Source: JAWXBG01 sp044375415
GTDB lineage: Bacteria > Bacteroidota > Bacteroidia > Flavobacteriales_D > Sanyastnellaceae
Direction: 5' to 3'
Assembly: GCA_044375415.1 (NCBI GenBank)
Contig: JBILMS010000026.1
Coordinates: 1-43,660 of the forward strand
DNA: 43,660 nucleotides
The notes beneath the pieces were generated by a model that did no database searches, was not told the origin of the DNA, and worked only from the letters and a program-made list of their open reading frames with translations. Positions 17,106 through 25,797 of the stretch are shown in pieces (positions within the stretch are counted from its first letter, which is position 1; each line of letters starts with the position of its first letter). A program made the position numbers and the translations under genes.

Positions 17106-18158
17106 CTAAACGGTAGCACCCTGGCATGAGGATCCTGAACCGGCAGTGCATCCAAAACAGTGCTGAGAAACCGCAATGTTTCTGTCGAGTAAAGCGCTCA
17201 TATCAACTTCCGAAATGTGCTTTGAATGATGGGCTATTGGCAGGTTTAGCATTTGATTGAAGTCGCAGTCGTACAACTTTCCATCCCAACTAATGCTAAG
17301 TGTATTTCGACACATGAGTCCTTCAATGGTAGCCGGATTGTATGCATTCACAAGCGTTTCCATATAGTCTTCATAATTGCCACTTGCTATTAGATATTCC
17401 AGATACCGAGCAATGGGCATATTGGTAATGGCGAAGAGGGAATTAAAAATGATAGCGTGATCGTCTCTCAGACTTTTCTTAAAATCTCGTTCCAGTCCAA
17501 TCTGATTTGTGGGTAGGAAAGCACCTGCAGGATTGTAAACTAAATCTAGAATCAATCCGCTTCCTTCTTTACCGTATCCGCGATCGTTAAGCATTTTGAG
17601 AGCTAAAATGCTCTTGTCGAAAACGCCATCACCTCTTTGTTTATCCGTTCTATCCTTGCTATAAAAGGGTAGGGAAGACACTACATGAATTTTGTGTTCG
17701 GCAAAAAAATCGGGTAAGTCATGGTATTTTTTATTAGCTAGAATAATGGTGAGATTGCATCGTACGATAATCTCTTTAACACCTGTTTTACGGGCCTCTT
17801 CGATGAACCATCGAAAATCCGGATTCATTTCGGGTGCACCGCCCGTGATATCTAGAGTATGCGCTCCACTTTCAGCAATTTTATTTAGACAAAATTGCAT
17901 GGTTTCGCGAGTCATAATTTCCTTGCGATCCGGTCCGGCATCTACATGACAGTGATTGCAAACCTGATTGCACATGTAACCTACATTGATTTGAAAAATC
18001 TCTAAAGAGCTAGGCCGTAGAGTGTGACATCCGGATGTTTCAAGTTTTTGCTTGAATGTTGGAAGACCTTTTTCACCAAAAATACCATTGCTCAGAAACT
18101 TCAATTGTTCTGTGGATTCAGCCAATTCGCTGTGCCTGGCGTGGAGAGATTTTTTCAT
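17106..18158 (-). CDS. arsS: arsenosugar biosynthesis radical SAM protein ArsS
   Basis: This 350-residue enzyme has the radical SAM cluster motif C-x3-C-x2-C at Cys63, Cys67 and Cys70 (YMCNQVCNHCHVDAGPDRKE), a GGAPEMNP segment for SAM binding, and a Cys-rich C-terminal part (LMCRNTLSISWDGKLYDCDF, QHCFGCTAGSGSSC) that would hold auxiliary ligands. This layout fits ArsS (formerly DUF3641), which joins a deoxyadenosyl group to dimethylated arsenic in arsenosugar formation. The gene lies 6 bases after the AhpD-like companion, so they form one operon. ArsM, which supplies the methylated arsenic, is not in the window. Confidence 0.92.
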   Translation of the reverse strand: MKKSLHARHSELAESTEQLKFLSNGIFGEKGLPTFKQKLETSGCHTLRPSSLEIFQINVGYMCNQVCNHCHVDAGPDRKEIMTRETMQFCLNKIAESGAHTLDITGGAPEMNPDFRWFIEEARKTGVKEIIVRCNLTIILANKKYHDLPDFFAEHKIHVVSSLPFYSKDRTDKQRGDGVFDKSILALKMLNDRGYGKEGSGLILDLVYNPAGAFLPTNQIGLERDFKKSLRDDHAIIFNSLFAITNMPIARYLEYLIASGNYEDYMETLVNAYNPATIEGLMCRNTLSISWDGKLYDCDFNQMLNLPIAHHSKHISEVDMSALLDRNIAVSQHCFGCTAGSGSSCQGATV

Positions 18159-18164
18159 AACCGA

Positions 18165-18500
18165 TTACATCGAAAGCTTATCCACTTTATTCATCATTTG
18201 AACACCATGTACAAGGGAGGCTCCTCCACGAATTGCTGCAGCTACATGTACAGCTTCCATCATTTGTTCTTTGTTTACTCCTTTTTGAAGGCAGTCTGTA
18301 GAATATGCGTCTATGCAATATGGACATTGAACGGCATGAGAAACGGCGAGTGCTATAATGCTTTTTTCGCGAGCAGTAAGGGCTCCTTCGGCAAATACAT
18401 CGCCATACCAGCTAAAAAATTTGTCGGCCAGATCTTTGTCCCAATCGCCGATAGAACCGAATTTCTTTAAGTCTTTGGGGTTGTAGTAGCTTGGATCCAT
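18165..18500 (-). CDS. arsenosugar-associated AhpD-like (carboxymuconolactone decarboxylase family) protein
   Basis: I prefer the ATG at 18500 (MDPSYYNPKDLKKFG) because the family begins with this Tyr-Tyr-x-Pro segment; the ATG at 18527 would add nine residues. The 111-residue protein has the AhpD-like pattern E-x11-C-x2-C: AREKSIIALAVSHAVQCPYC. The His that usually follows the second Cys in AhpD (C-x3-H) is replaced by Tyr (CPYCIDAYS). Homologs sit next to arsS in many genomes. The role in arsenic chemistry is unproven; a thiol redox or peroxidase step is suggested by the CxxC. Confidence 0.88.
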   Translation of the reverse strand: MDPSYYNPKDLKKFGSIGDWDKDLADKFFSWYGDVFAEGALTAREKSIIALAVSHAVQCPYCIDAYSTDCLQKGVNKEQMMEAVHVAAAIRGGASLVHGVQMMNKVDKLSM

Positions 18501-18741
18501 GGTATATGTTTTGGTTATCAAGTTCAAAAGTGGTGGTTTACGGAACGAAAAAAAAACATTATTGTGAAATGTGAAGTATTAATGACAATTGAGAACGCTC
18601 TTTGTTTGTTATCATTTGAATTCATCAACACGTAATTTGGGGATAACAAAAGAGGATTCAATCGGAAATTTGGTTGAATTATACATTTATTTGGCCTTTC
18701 TGATTTGACAGAAAACATATTGAAACTTGATAAAACGAAGT

Positions 18742-19449
18742 ATGGATAAAGATCACAGAGTAGCGAGCAAATTCAAAGCACGCACATGGAATGAAACTAA
18801 AAGCAATGACTCTTGGTCTATTTTTAAGATCATGGGTGAATTTGTAGAAGGTTATGACAGGCTTGGCCAGATTGGTCCTTGTGTGAGCATTTTTGGCTCC
18901 GCCAGAACAAAACCGGATAATCGATTTTATGAAACGGCCCGAGACATTGCTTTTCGATTAACACAAAAAGGATATGGAGTAATCACCGGCGGCGGACCCG
19001 GTATTATGGAAGCGGCCAACAAAGGTGCTCGCGAAGGGGGTGGAAACTCCGTGGGTCTCAATATCGTATTGCCTTTTGAACAGCACGGAAATCAATACGT
19101 TGATCCGGATAAAAGCATCAACTTCGATTATTTCTTTGTTCGAAAGGTCATGTTCGTGAAATACAGCCAAGGTTTTATAGTAATGCCCGGTGGATTCGGT
19201 ACCATGGATGAATTATTTGAAGCATTGACTTTAATTCAAACCAATAAAATAGGCCGTTTCCCGATCATACTCGTAGGACGCGATTTCTGGCAGGGTATGA
19301 TGCAATGGATTAAGGAAGTATTAGATGAAAGGGAAAAAAATATTAGTACAGAGGACCTCCTGCTCTTTAGTATGGTAGACACGGCCGAAGAAGCGGTGAA
19401 TGAAATTGACAAGTTCTATTCACATTACTTGCTCAAGCCAAACTTCTAA
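18742..19449 (+). CDS. LOG-family protein (Rossmann-fold nucleotide phosphoribohydrolase)
   Basis: The ATG at 18742 gives 235 residues; a TTG at 18727 is in frame but less likely. The two LOG motifs are intact: GGGPGIMEAANKGA for nucleotide binding and PGGFGTMDELFEALTLIQT, which carries the catalytic Glu of the P-G-G-x-G-T-x-x-E set. The length fits TIGR00730-type proteins. LOG enzymes cleave nucleoside 5'-monophosphates (for example cytokinin ribotides) to base and ribose phosphate; the bacterial substrate is often AMP or a modified nucleotide. The gene is followed after 8 bases by an SGNH hydrolase gene, suggesting co-transcription. Confidence 0.92.
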   Translation: MDKDHRVASKFKARTWNETKSNDSWSIFKIMGEFVEGYDRLGQIGPCVSIFGSARTKPDNRFYETARDIAFRLTQKGYGVITGGGPGIMEAANKGAREGGGNSVGLNIVLPFEQHGNQYVDPDKSINFDYFFVRKVMFVKYSQGFIVMPGGFGTMDELFEALTLIQTNKIGRFPIILVGRDFWQGMMQWIKEVLDEREKNISTEDLLLFSMVDTAEEAVNEIDKFYSHYLLKPNF

Positions 19450-19457
19450 TTTTTTGG

Positions 19458-20756
19458 ATGAAAAAAAACGCTCTCATAACAACTTTTTCGGTTTCAATAG
19501 TCGTATTCGGACTTATTGTGTGGTTTGTCGCACGTTCAGAGGGCTCTGTTGATTCGAAAACATCGAAGGTTAGAGGGGCTGAGAACTTTGCTTTTATTAA
19601 ACAAGAGAATAATAAACTCATTTTTCCGGGTGAGTCGAAGTATTGGAATAAAGCCTTCGAAAAAATGCGAGGTCTTTACCTCATGGGAGAGGGACATGTT
19701 TCAATCGTCCACATGGGTGGCTCTCACGTGCAAGCAGGGACATTAACCGATCGCATCCGCAAAAATTTTCTATCTGTTTCCGGTGGCTTAGAAGCTGAAC
19801 CGGGGTTCATTTTCCCTTATAAACTGGCCGGAACTAATAGTCCGAGAAGTGTACGTTGCCAATGGACCGGCAATTGGAAGGGATGCAGAAATGCGCTGAG
19901 CACAGATCACTGTCATTGGGGTATGTCGGGTATTAATGCGAGCACTTCCGATTCACTGGTATCTATAAAAATATGGGTGACCAATCACGATACAATTGCT
20001 AGAAAATTTGATCGTGTAAAAGTGTTCACTCCTATCGAAAACATGGATGATTGGGAAATGCGAATTGATAGTGTCGGCTTTACTCATAAACACACGAGAA
20101 AATATGCCTATACGGAGTTCGCTTTGGATCAACTGACGGATACGTTAAGGATGACCTACAGGAAAAAGAATCCGGAAGCATCGGACTTTATTTTGCAGGG
20201 TTTTTATCTGGGCGTGAGCGCAAAAGAAGATGTTCCCGGTATCACCTACAATGCCATAGGAGTGAATGGAGCAGGAACCTACAGTTACTTGCGTTGCGCA
20301 GATTTGCAAAAACAAATGCACGGGATTGTACCCGATATCGTTGTATTCGGTATTGGAGTAAACGACGCCAATGTGCCGGAGGCAGACTTTAATCCGGCTG
20401 TTTATGAAGCCAGATACGATTCTCTTATCTATAAAATACGCGAGGTGAATCCGGATTGTGCGTTCCTTTTTATAACAAACAACGATACGTATTATCAAAA
20501 GCAATATCCCAATCGAAATGCTTACCAAGTGCAGGCGACGATGCTTCGTCTAGCCGAAAAACATGGTGGTGCGATGTACGATCTCTTTGATGTTATGGGT
20601 GGTTTGGGCTCTATAACAAAATGGAAAAACGCAAACCTGGCCTCTTCTGATTTAATTCACCTTACCCGCGAGGGATATGAATTGCAGGGCGACATGATGT
20701 TTACTGCTATTCGTAATGCGCTCGGAGATTATATGGATTCTATCGGATTGCCATAA
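19458..20756 (+). CDS. membrane-anchored SGNH/GDSL-type hydrolase
   Basis: A membrane helix near the N terminus (about 7-25) leads to a periplasmic or surface domain. Block I reads MGGSHVQAG (about 85-93), keeping the catalytic Ser but with Gly for the usual Asp. Block III is FGIGVNDAN (about 297-305), with the G-x-N-D set, and block V is SDLIHLT, with the Asp-x-x-His dyad at about 397-400. A beta-rich insert of about 150 residues separates blocks I and III. The 432-residue layout is shared with the hydrolase at 25788-27248, so the two are paralogs. SGNH proteins of this size in Bacteroidota are often deacetylases of cell-wall sugars; that substrate is an inference. Confidence 0.85.
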   Translation: MKKNALITTFSVSIVVFGLIVWFVARSEGSVDSKTSKVRGAENFAFIKQENNKLIFPGESKYWNKAFEKMRGLYLMGEGHVSIVHMGGSHVQAGTLTDRIRKNFLSVSGGLEAEPGFIFPYKLAGTNSPRSVRCQWTGNWKGCRNALSTDHCHWGMSGINASTSDSLVSIKIWVTNHDTIARKFDRVKVFTPIENMDDWEMRIDSVGFTHKHTRKYAYTEFALDQLTDTLRMTYRKKNPEASDFILQGFYLGVSAKEDVPGITYNAIGVNGAGTYSYLRCADLQKQMHGIVPDIVVFGIGVNDANVPEADFNPAVYEARYDSLIYKIREVNPDCAFLFITNNDTYYQKQYPNRNAYQVQATMLRLAEKHGGAMYDLFDVMGGLGSITKWKNANLASSDLIHLTREGYELQGDMMFTAIRNALGDYMDSIGLP

Positions 20757-20775
20757 AAATTCATTCTTCCGCTTG

Positions 20776-20783
20776 TATTTTTG
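20776..20783 (+). promoter_or_regulatory. -7 element TATTTTTG just before yaaA
   Basis: TATTTTTG (TAnnTTTG) ends only 4 bases before the ATG at 20788, so a transcript from here would be almost leaderless. A matching -33 element was not found. Confidence 0.4.
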
Positions 20784-20787
20784 CATC

Positions 20788-21570
20788 ATGATTGCTGTTA
20801 TTTCTCCGGCCAAACTTCTCGATACGACAACGAAGTATCCTCATGTCCCATATACCATTCCGGCCATGTTGGATGATGCGGAAAAACTTATGTCGAAACT
20901 CAAAAAACTCCCCGTTCAAAAAGTTGGGGAGATGATGGATTTGAGCAAAGAGCTGGCAGAGCTGAATAAGCAACGTTATATGGAATGGAGCACACCCTTT
21001 ACTCCGAAAAATGCCAAGCAAGCTATTCTCACATTTAATGGTGAAGTATACCGGGGTCTTCAAGCCGGAGCGATGTCTGTCGAGGACTTGAATTTTGCTC
21101 AAAAACACCTCAGAATATTGAGTGGGCTATACGGAATTATGCGTCCACTGGACCTTATGCAAGCATACAGACTGATGATGGGAACACCATTCGCCTATTC
21201 AACAAAGGCGAAAAATCTATATCAATTTTGGGGTGATAAATTAGCACTTTCATTGGCCTCCGAGATGAAAGAAAAAGATGTGCTGATAAACCTTGCTTCG
21301 GGGGAGTACTTCAAAGCTATCCCACTTAAGGTGTTGAATATAAGAGTGATAACATGTGAGTTTAAAGAGCTCAAAGATGATAAATTTGTAACGGTAATGA
21401 CATTTGCAAAACTTGCCCGTGGCATGATGGCACGGTACATGATTGAGCAGCGTATTACCAAGCCGGAGAATCTGAAATTGTTTAACTCAGAGGGGTACGA
21501 ATACAACGATAGATTGTCGGAATCGGATCAATGGGTTTTTACGAGAAGGATTCCGCCCAAAAAGAAGTAA
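20788..21570 (+). CDS. yaaA: peroxide stress protein YaaA (UPF0246)
   Basis: The ATG at 20788 gives MIAVISPAKLLD, the family's canonical start (ISPAK); the frame is open upstream but that part lies in the preceding gene's end. The 260-residue protein shows LTFNGEVYRGL, LRILSGLYGIMRPLDLMQAY with RLMMGT, LINLASGEYFKAI and KLARGMMARYMIE, all typical of YaaA/DUF328. YaaA lowers free iron and protects DNA from peroxide damage in E. coli, with a DNA-binding helix-hairpin-helix. It is followed after 35 bases by the FKBP gene. No OxyR or PerR site was found by eye. Confidence 0.96.
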   Translation: MIAVISPAKLLDTTTKYPHVPYTIPAMLDDAEKLMSKLKKLPVQKVGEMMDLSKELAELNKQRYMEWSTPFTPKNAKQAILTFNGEVYRGLQAGAMSVEDLNFAQKHLRILSGLYGIMRPLDLMQAYRLMMGTPFAYSTKAKNLYQFWGDKLALSLASEMKEKDVLINLASGEYFKAIPLKVLNIRVITCEFKELKDDKFVTVMTFAKLARGMMARYMIEQRITKPENLKLFNSEGYEYNDRLSESDQWVFTRRIPPKKK

Positions 21571-21605
21571 TCAAACAAATAAACAAACACAAAACGATTA
21601 GTAAA

Positions 21606-22286
21606 ATGAAATTGAAGAATCTTACCGTGTTGGCTTTTGCCTTTGTAATCGGAACCGCTGCTGCTGTTGCGCAATCAAATGTGAAACTAGACACACACCG
21701 CGACAGCGTTAGTTATTCCTTGGGAGTAACTCTGGCTGAAGAAATGAAGAAGAAAGGAATTGTTGAAGTGGATATGGACAAACTCATGGCTGGTTTGAAG
21801 GACCAATTAGCCGGCAAAGCGACCATCCCTTTTGTGGAGGCCAATCAGTGCGCCAATATGGAAAGTAAAAAAGTGCAGGAAGTCAAAAAAGAAGTGAATA
21901 AAAAGGAAGGAGAAGCTTTTTTAGCCAAGAACAAAACTGAAAAAGGAGTTATTGCTACCCCTTCAGGATTGCAGTATAAGATTACCAAAGAAGGTAGCGG
22001 CGCTTCCCCGGATGCAAATGATAAAGTGACTGTTCATTATACCGGAACTCTTTTGGATGGTACCAAATTCGACAGTTCAGTAGACCGCGGTCAACCTGCA
22101 ACATTTGGTCTTAATCAGGTGATTAAAGGCTGGACAGAGGGTCTTCAGTATTTGAAAGAAGGTGGTAAAGCGATTTATTACATTCCTTATGACTTGGCTT
22201 ATGGTCCAAATGGATCAAGAACAATTCCCGGAAACGCGACATTGATCTTCGAAGTTGAGTTGATCAAAGTTGAAAAAGTAGATTAA
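21606..22286 (+). CDS. FKBP-type peptidyl-prolyl cis-trans isomerase, secreted
   Basis: The ATG at 21606 gives a signal peptide of about 22 residues (ending AAAVAQ), so the protein acts in the periplasm or at the outer membrane; the frame is open earlier but the ATG at 21606 fits best. Residues about 23-115 form the helical FKBP_N dimerisation part (SYSLGVTLAEEMKKKGI). The FKBP domain covers about 118-226, with VTVHYTGTLLDGTKFDSSVD, the GWTEGLQ segment, IPYDLAYG and IPGNATLIFEVELIKV. It resembles Mip/FkpA foldases, which help fold envelope proteins. A strong bidirectional terminator follows the stop. Confidence 0.95.
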   Translation: MKLKNLTVLAFAFVIGTAAAVAQSNVKLDTHRDSVSYSLGVTLAEEMKKKGIVEVDMDKLMAGLKDQLAGKATIPFVEANQCANMESKKVQEVKKEVNKKEGEAFLAKNKTEKGVIATPSGLQYKITKEGSGASPDANDKVTVHYTGTLLDGTKFDSSVDRGQPATFGLNQVIKGWTEGLQYLKEGGKAIYYIPYDLAYGPNGSRTIPGNATLIFEVELIKVEKVD

Positions 22287-22304
22287 ACAACAAGTTGGAA
22301 TAAT

Positions 22305-22335
22305 AAAAAAAGCCCCTGAGTTCAGGGGCTTTTTT
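22305..22335. terminator. bidirectional terminator between FKBP and the small secreted protein gene
   Basis: AGCCCCTGA (22311-22319) pairs with TCAGGGGCT (22322-22330) over a 2-base tip, with A-tract before and T-tract after. Confidence 0.88.
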
Positions 22336-22354
22336 GTTTTATGCACTCTTGTGT

Positions 22355-22717
22355 TTATCCCTTAGGTCGACGGAATAAGTAGCGAGTTATGAAAATTCCG
22401 GTGCTGGTCTCGTGACCATAAGCTGCACTCGACACTTCGGCTAATTCCCATCCATCAGCTGAAAGGTCGCCCAATTTGTCACCGATCATTTGGTCGTTAA
22501 AACGGATGTTTTCGAAGTTAATACCTACCAAACTAAAGAAATTTTCCATTTTGAGGTCTTGCATTTCACCCTTTTCGTTGGTGAGGATCATTCGACTGCG
22601 TCCCAGTCCTCCGGGAACTACAGATTCGACGGTCGTCATTTGGTAGAATTCATAAACTTGGCTGAAACCCACAGTAGTTAAGGCCAGCAACATAACTGTA
22701 AATACAATTTTTTTCAT
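22355..22717 (-). CDS. small secreted protein of unknown function
   Basis: The 120-residue protein has a signal peptide (about 19 residues, ending GFSQ). The mature part contains SADGWELAEVSSAAYGHET, a pattern (G-W-E-L) seen in DUF4177-like small proteins, and ends in YLFRRPKG. No lipobox and no membrane segment after the signal. It is convergent with the FKBP gene and shares its terminator. The DUF4177 resemblance is loose, so I give no function. Confidence 0.7.
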   Translation of the reverse strand: MKKIVFTVMLLALTTVGFSQVYEFYQMTTVESVVPGGLGRSRMILTNEKGEMQDLKMENFFSLVGINFENIRFNDQMIGDKLGDLSADGWELAEVSSAAYGHETSTGIFITRYLFRRPKG

Positions 22718-22810
22718 TTTGCTTTGAGGATTTAATTCGGTCGGAAATTTAGCAAGGAATGAGCCAAAGTCAGTTCATCATCGTTTTTAATCAATTTGAA
22801 AACATTACCA

Positions 22811-22839
22811 TTTGACTTTTGTTGAGACAAGTACCTTTG
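22811..22839 (+). promoter_or_regulatory. promoter of the metallophosphoesterase gene (TTTG-N17-TACCTTTG)
   Basis: TTTG at 22811-22814 and TACCTTTG at 22832-22839 are 17 bases apart. The ATG at 22856 is 16 bases further on. Confidence 0.55.
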
Positions 22840-22855
22840 CATCTTTAAATTCAAT

Positions 22856-24115
22856 ATGAGCCGATTTCTGATTGTTTTAAGTATTGTCGCCGGACTTATA
22901 ATCCTTGTGGACCTGTACAGTTACAAGGGCTTTTGGCTTCTGTCTAATTCTTGGACTGAAGGAGCGCGTAAGTTGGGGAGGGTGCTTTATTGGATACCCA
23001 CTGTGGTTACGCTATTATTATTTGGAACGATAGCCGTTGGTTTCGATTATTTCATGGCCAATAAAATGTATGGTTTCTTCTATTTCGTTACCGGCTTTGC
23101 TTTTTTGTTTTTCTTACCTAAACTATTCTTTGCAGCCTTCCACCTGATCGATGATATCTCACATTTATTCCGGCTTTCCGGCAATTTTGTTGCTTCAAAA
23201 GTTAAATCAGAACCGGTAGAACACATCAGTCGATTTCAATTTTTGACGCAAGTTGGAGCGGGTGCATCATTGCTCGTTTTTGGTGGAATGTTGTACGGGC
23301 TTACACGTGGAAAATTCGCTTTTCGCGTAATACAACAAGATGTATCATTGGCAGGACTTCCCGATGCATTTGTGGGTGCGAAAGTTGTTCATATTTCCGA
23401 TATGCATTTGGGCTCTTTTCTCGATAATTATGATGAAGTGCGGAAGGCAATAACCATGATTAATGAATTGGATGCCGACTACATTTTTTTTACCGGCGAC
23501 ATGGTAAACAATTATGCACATGAAGCTGAACCATGGGTTGAAATAGTTGGTGCGTTAAAAGCAAAACATGGTAAATATTCTATTCTCGGAAACCATGACT
23601 ATGGCGATTATGTGCAATGGGAAAAGGAAAATGACAAGATCGAAAACCTTAAACAACTGGAGCAAATCCAGAAAGCCATGGGATTCCGTTTGCTTCGAAA
23701 TGAAAATGTTTACCTCGAACGCGAAGGTGAAAAGATAGCCTTGGCCGGTATGGAAAACTGGGGATCAGGTTTTGCCAAGTATGGAGATCTGAAAAAAACT
23801 ACCACCGGATTGACCACGGATGATTGCGTGATTTTACTTTCCCACGATCCTAGTCATTGGGAAAAAGAGGTGATGGGCAAGCAAAAAATTCAGTTGACTC
23901 TTTCGGGTCATACACATGGCATGCAATTCGGTGTTGAGATACCTAGCTTGAATATCAAATTTTCTCCGGCTCGTATGCGCTACAAACGTTGGGGCGGTTT
24001 GTATACCGAAGGAAAACAGAATCTATATGTAAATCGTGGTTTCGGATTTTTAGGCTTCCCCGGTCGAGTAGGGATATGGCCTGAAATCACATTGTTGGAG
24101 CTTAAGAAGGCCTAG
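22856..24115 (+). CDS. membrane metallophosphoesterase (YkuE/YaeI-like)
   Basis: Four or so membrane helices occupy residues 1-160, and the catalytic domain follows from about 175. All five metal-binding motifs are present in order: HISDMHLGS, FTGDMVNN, LGNHDYGDY, LLSHDPSH and LSGHTHGMQFG. The last one with G-H-T-H-G fits the calcineurin-like phosphoesterases that cleave lipid or nucleotide phosphates at the membrane, such as YkuE and LpxH relatives. The length of 419 residues is normal for the Bacteroidota form. The gene stands alone with its own promoter. The substrate is not predictable. Confidence 0.94.
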   Translation: MSRFLIVLSIVAGLIILVDLYSYKGFWLLSNSWTEGARKLGRVLYWIPTVVTLLLFGTIAVGFDYFMANKMYGFFYFVTGFAFLFFLPKLFFAAFHLIDDISHLFRLSGNFVASKVKSEPVEHISRFQFLTQVGAGASLLVFGGMLYGLTRGKFAFRVIQQDVSLAGLPDAFVGAKVVHISDMHLGSFLDNYDEVRKAITMINELDADYIFFTGDMVNNYAHEAEPWVEIVGALKAKHGKYSILGNHDYGDYVQWEKENDKIENLKQLEQIQKAMGFRLLRNENVYLEREGEKIALAGMENWGSGFAKYGDLKKTTTGLTTDDCVILLSHDPSHWEKEVMGKQKIQLTLSGHTHGMQFGVEIPSLNIKFSPARMRYKRWGGLYTEGKQNLYVNRGFGFLGFPGRVGIWPEITLLELKKA

Positions 24116-24143
24116 CCTAAAAATTTCTGAGTAATATTGGAAT

Positions 24144-24588
24144 ATGAATTCTTTGGCTTTTCGAGGCCTCTTACGTTATATAGTGGGGCTAATCCTCATT
24201 GTATTGTCGCAGCCGTATTGTGCCCAATATCAACAAATCAAATCTTGGACTCGATTTTATTTTAAAACTCAAACCGGTAAATTACAACTACACCAATGAC
24301 TCAACCGACAATGTTTATACGGGCTTCATTGCGCAGGATGTCGATAAGGTCTTGCACGACATGAATCTTACTTTCTCCGGTATAACCTATCCTGAAAACG
24401 AAACTGATTTTTACTCCATTCGATACGCCGAATTCGTTGTGCCTCTGGTGAATGCTGTTCAGGAACAAAATGATCTCATTTTAGATTTGAAAGAAAGGAA
24501 TCTGCAACTAGAAGAAAAAGTATCGAAACTCGATAAGTTGGAAGCCGAGTTGGAGGAAATTAAACTTCTATTGCTTCAAAGAAATTAA
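24144..24588 (+). pseudogene. remnant of a secreted S74-chaperone (tail-spike-type) surface protein
   Basis: An ATG at 24144 opens a signal peptide (MNSLAFRGLLRYIVGLILIV LSQPYCAQ, cleavage near 24227) and runs to a stop at 24299. From about 24226, in a frame shifted by one, the text SNLGLDFILKLKPVNYNY, YTGFIAQDVDKV, FYSIRYAEFVVPLVNAVQEQ and a terminal coiled coil (LEEKVSKLDKLEAELEE) matches the peptidase S74 intramolecular chaperone that ends phage-tail-like and trimeric surface proteins. The body between signal and chaperone is gone. Both ends survive, so this is a large internal deletion with frameshift, or an assembly collapse of repeats. The S74 part alone has only a TTG start at 24199. 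Confidence 0.75.
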
Positions 24589-24600
24589 AAATTGGAGAAA

Positions 24601-24631
24601 AAAAAAGAGCGGTCAATTGACCGCTCTTTTT
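24601..24631. terminator. bidirectional terminator, perfect 22-bp palindrome
   Basis: AGAGCGGTCAATTGACCGCTCT at 24606-24627 is split here as AGAGCGGTCAA and TTGACCGCTCT; it is a perfect palindrome with A-tract and T-tract on its sides. It serves the S74 remnant and the convergent T9SS cargo gene. Confidence 0.88.
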
Positions 24632-24647
24632 GATTTAAGAAACTTTT

Positions 24648-25628
24648 TTATTTACGAATAAATTTCCCCGTACTGTTTTGACCGGCTTTGATGATGTATA
24701 TGCCCGATGCAAATTCGAGAACCGAAATATCATTCAAACCCACTGTTAATCGACCATTTCGCACGAGGTTTCCAAGACTGTCATAGATATCAAATGCACA
24801 CTGTTCGGAAGAGTTCACATGTATGATGTTATCAGATGAAGTTGGAAATATGGATAGCGATATATTGCTTGTTAACTCATCGATACCCACAATGCCTGTA
24901 TCAAAATGATAGACCTGACCGGATTCCGGTAAAGCACTCAAAAGAATTGAAGGATCCGGTGCGTTGTCAGGATCGCTATAAGCACTAACCGTTGGATTGG
25001 CTGTATCACCTCCAAGCAACCAAAGACCTTCCCAAGTGCCGGTATCGATGTTTACATTTTTGGCGATACCTACTAGAGCTCCACCTAAAGGATGTAGGAC
25101 ACTGAAATCTTTAACGGTATTGTTGCCAAATCGATATTCTACATCATTGGTGGTTTCATATAACCAAACTTGAAAACTGAGTGTATTGTTGAAAGTCCCA
25201 AGATTCACCCATTCTTCGTAATAACCTACATTCTGCCATTCCAATTTGAAAATGCGAGATCCGGGGTTTCCTTCGGTTTTGTATAGAATAGGAGATTGGC
25301 TGCCTATTTTGTCATTCCCTGTGTCCATAATGTCTTCCATGTATGGCAACAAAACGGATACTTCAGTCTCAGCAATACTTGGGATAAGCTGAGAACCCGG
25401 ATAAAGTATTAATAGACTAGATACCGACTCTCCCATAAGATCTACTGTAAATCCAATGGGAACTACATACTGTGGATCATCCCAAATCTCGTCTCCATTG
25501 GCAGATGTGGCTTCTGTAAGTGGAACATATTCCTCGTTAAAAGCACTAAAGGTATAAGGCAACTCCTGTGCGCTTATTTGAAAGGAAAATGAAAGCAATG
25601 CTAAAGGCAATAAGTACTGTTTTTTCAT
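24648..25628 (-). CDS. secreted protein with T9SS type A sorting domain
   Basis: The 326-residue protein has a signal peptide (ending SAQ, about residue 20), a beta-rich body of about 220 residues with no family I recognise, and a T9SS C-terminal sorting domain. The tail shows the expected order: LSIFPTSSDNIIHV, FDIYDSLGNLVRNG, and ASGIYIIKA with final KFIRK. Such tails send the protein through the type IX system to the cell surface. The body has VPIGFTVDLMGESVSSLLIL and FNNTLSFQVWLYETTNDVEY, a pattern common in flavobacterial secreted proteins. The binding target is unknown. Confidence 0.88.
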   Translation of the reverse strand: MKKQYLLPLALLSFSFQISAQELPYTFSAFNEEYVPLTEATSANGDEIWDDPQYVVPIGFTVDLMGESVSSLLILYPGSQLIPSIAETEVSVLLPYMEDIMDTGNDKIGSQSPILYKTEGNPGSRIFKLEWQNVGYYEEWVNLGTFNNTLSFQVWLYETTNDVEYRFGNNTVKDFSVLHPLGGALVGIAKNVNIDTGTWEGLWLLGGDTANPTVSAYSDPDNAPDPSILLSALPESGQVYHFDTGIVGIDELTSNISLSIFPTSSDNIIHVNSSEQCAFDIYDSLGNLVRNGRLTVGLNDISVLEFASGIYIIKAGQNSTGKFIRK

Positions 25629-25738
25629 AGTAGTCTAATTTGAGTGTGAAAGTAAAAACATCTGACGAACACAATTCATAAAATGTTACAAATGGTTTAG
25701 GAAGCAATGTTTTTGGTGGATTGTGAACCCTCTGTTCG

Positions 25739-25797
25739 TGTTTCTACAAACTCAGAACTGTATTTCCCTGTTTCTGTTTCTACAAACTCAGAACTGT
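25739..25797. repeat. tandem duplication (two 23-bp copies, period 36) over the 3' end of the SGNH gene
   Basis: TGTTTCTACAAACTCAGAACTGT occurs at 25739-25761 and 25775-25797. The second copy contains the stop codon of the SGNH hydrolase gene (25788-25790), so the duplication has copied the gene's last codons CAG TTC TGA into the spacer. Confidence 0.85.
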
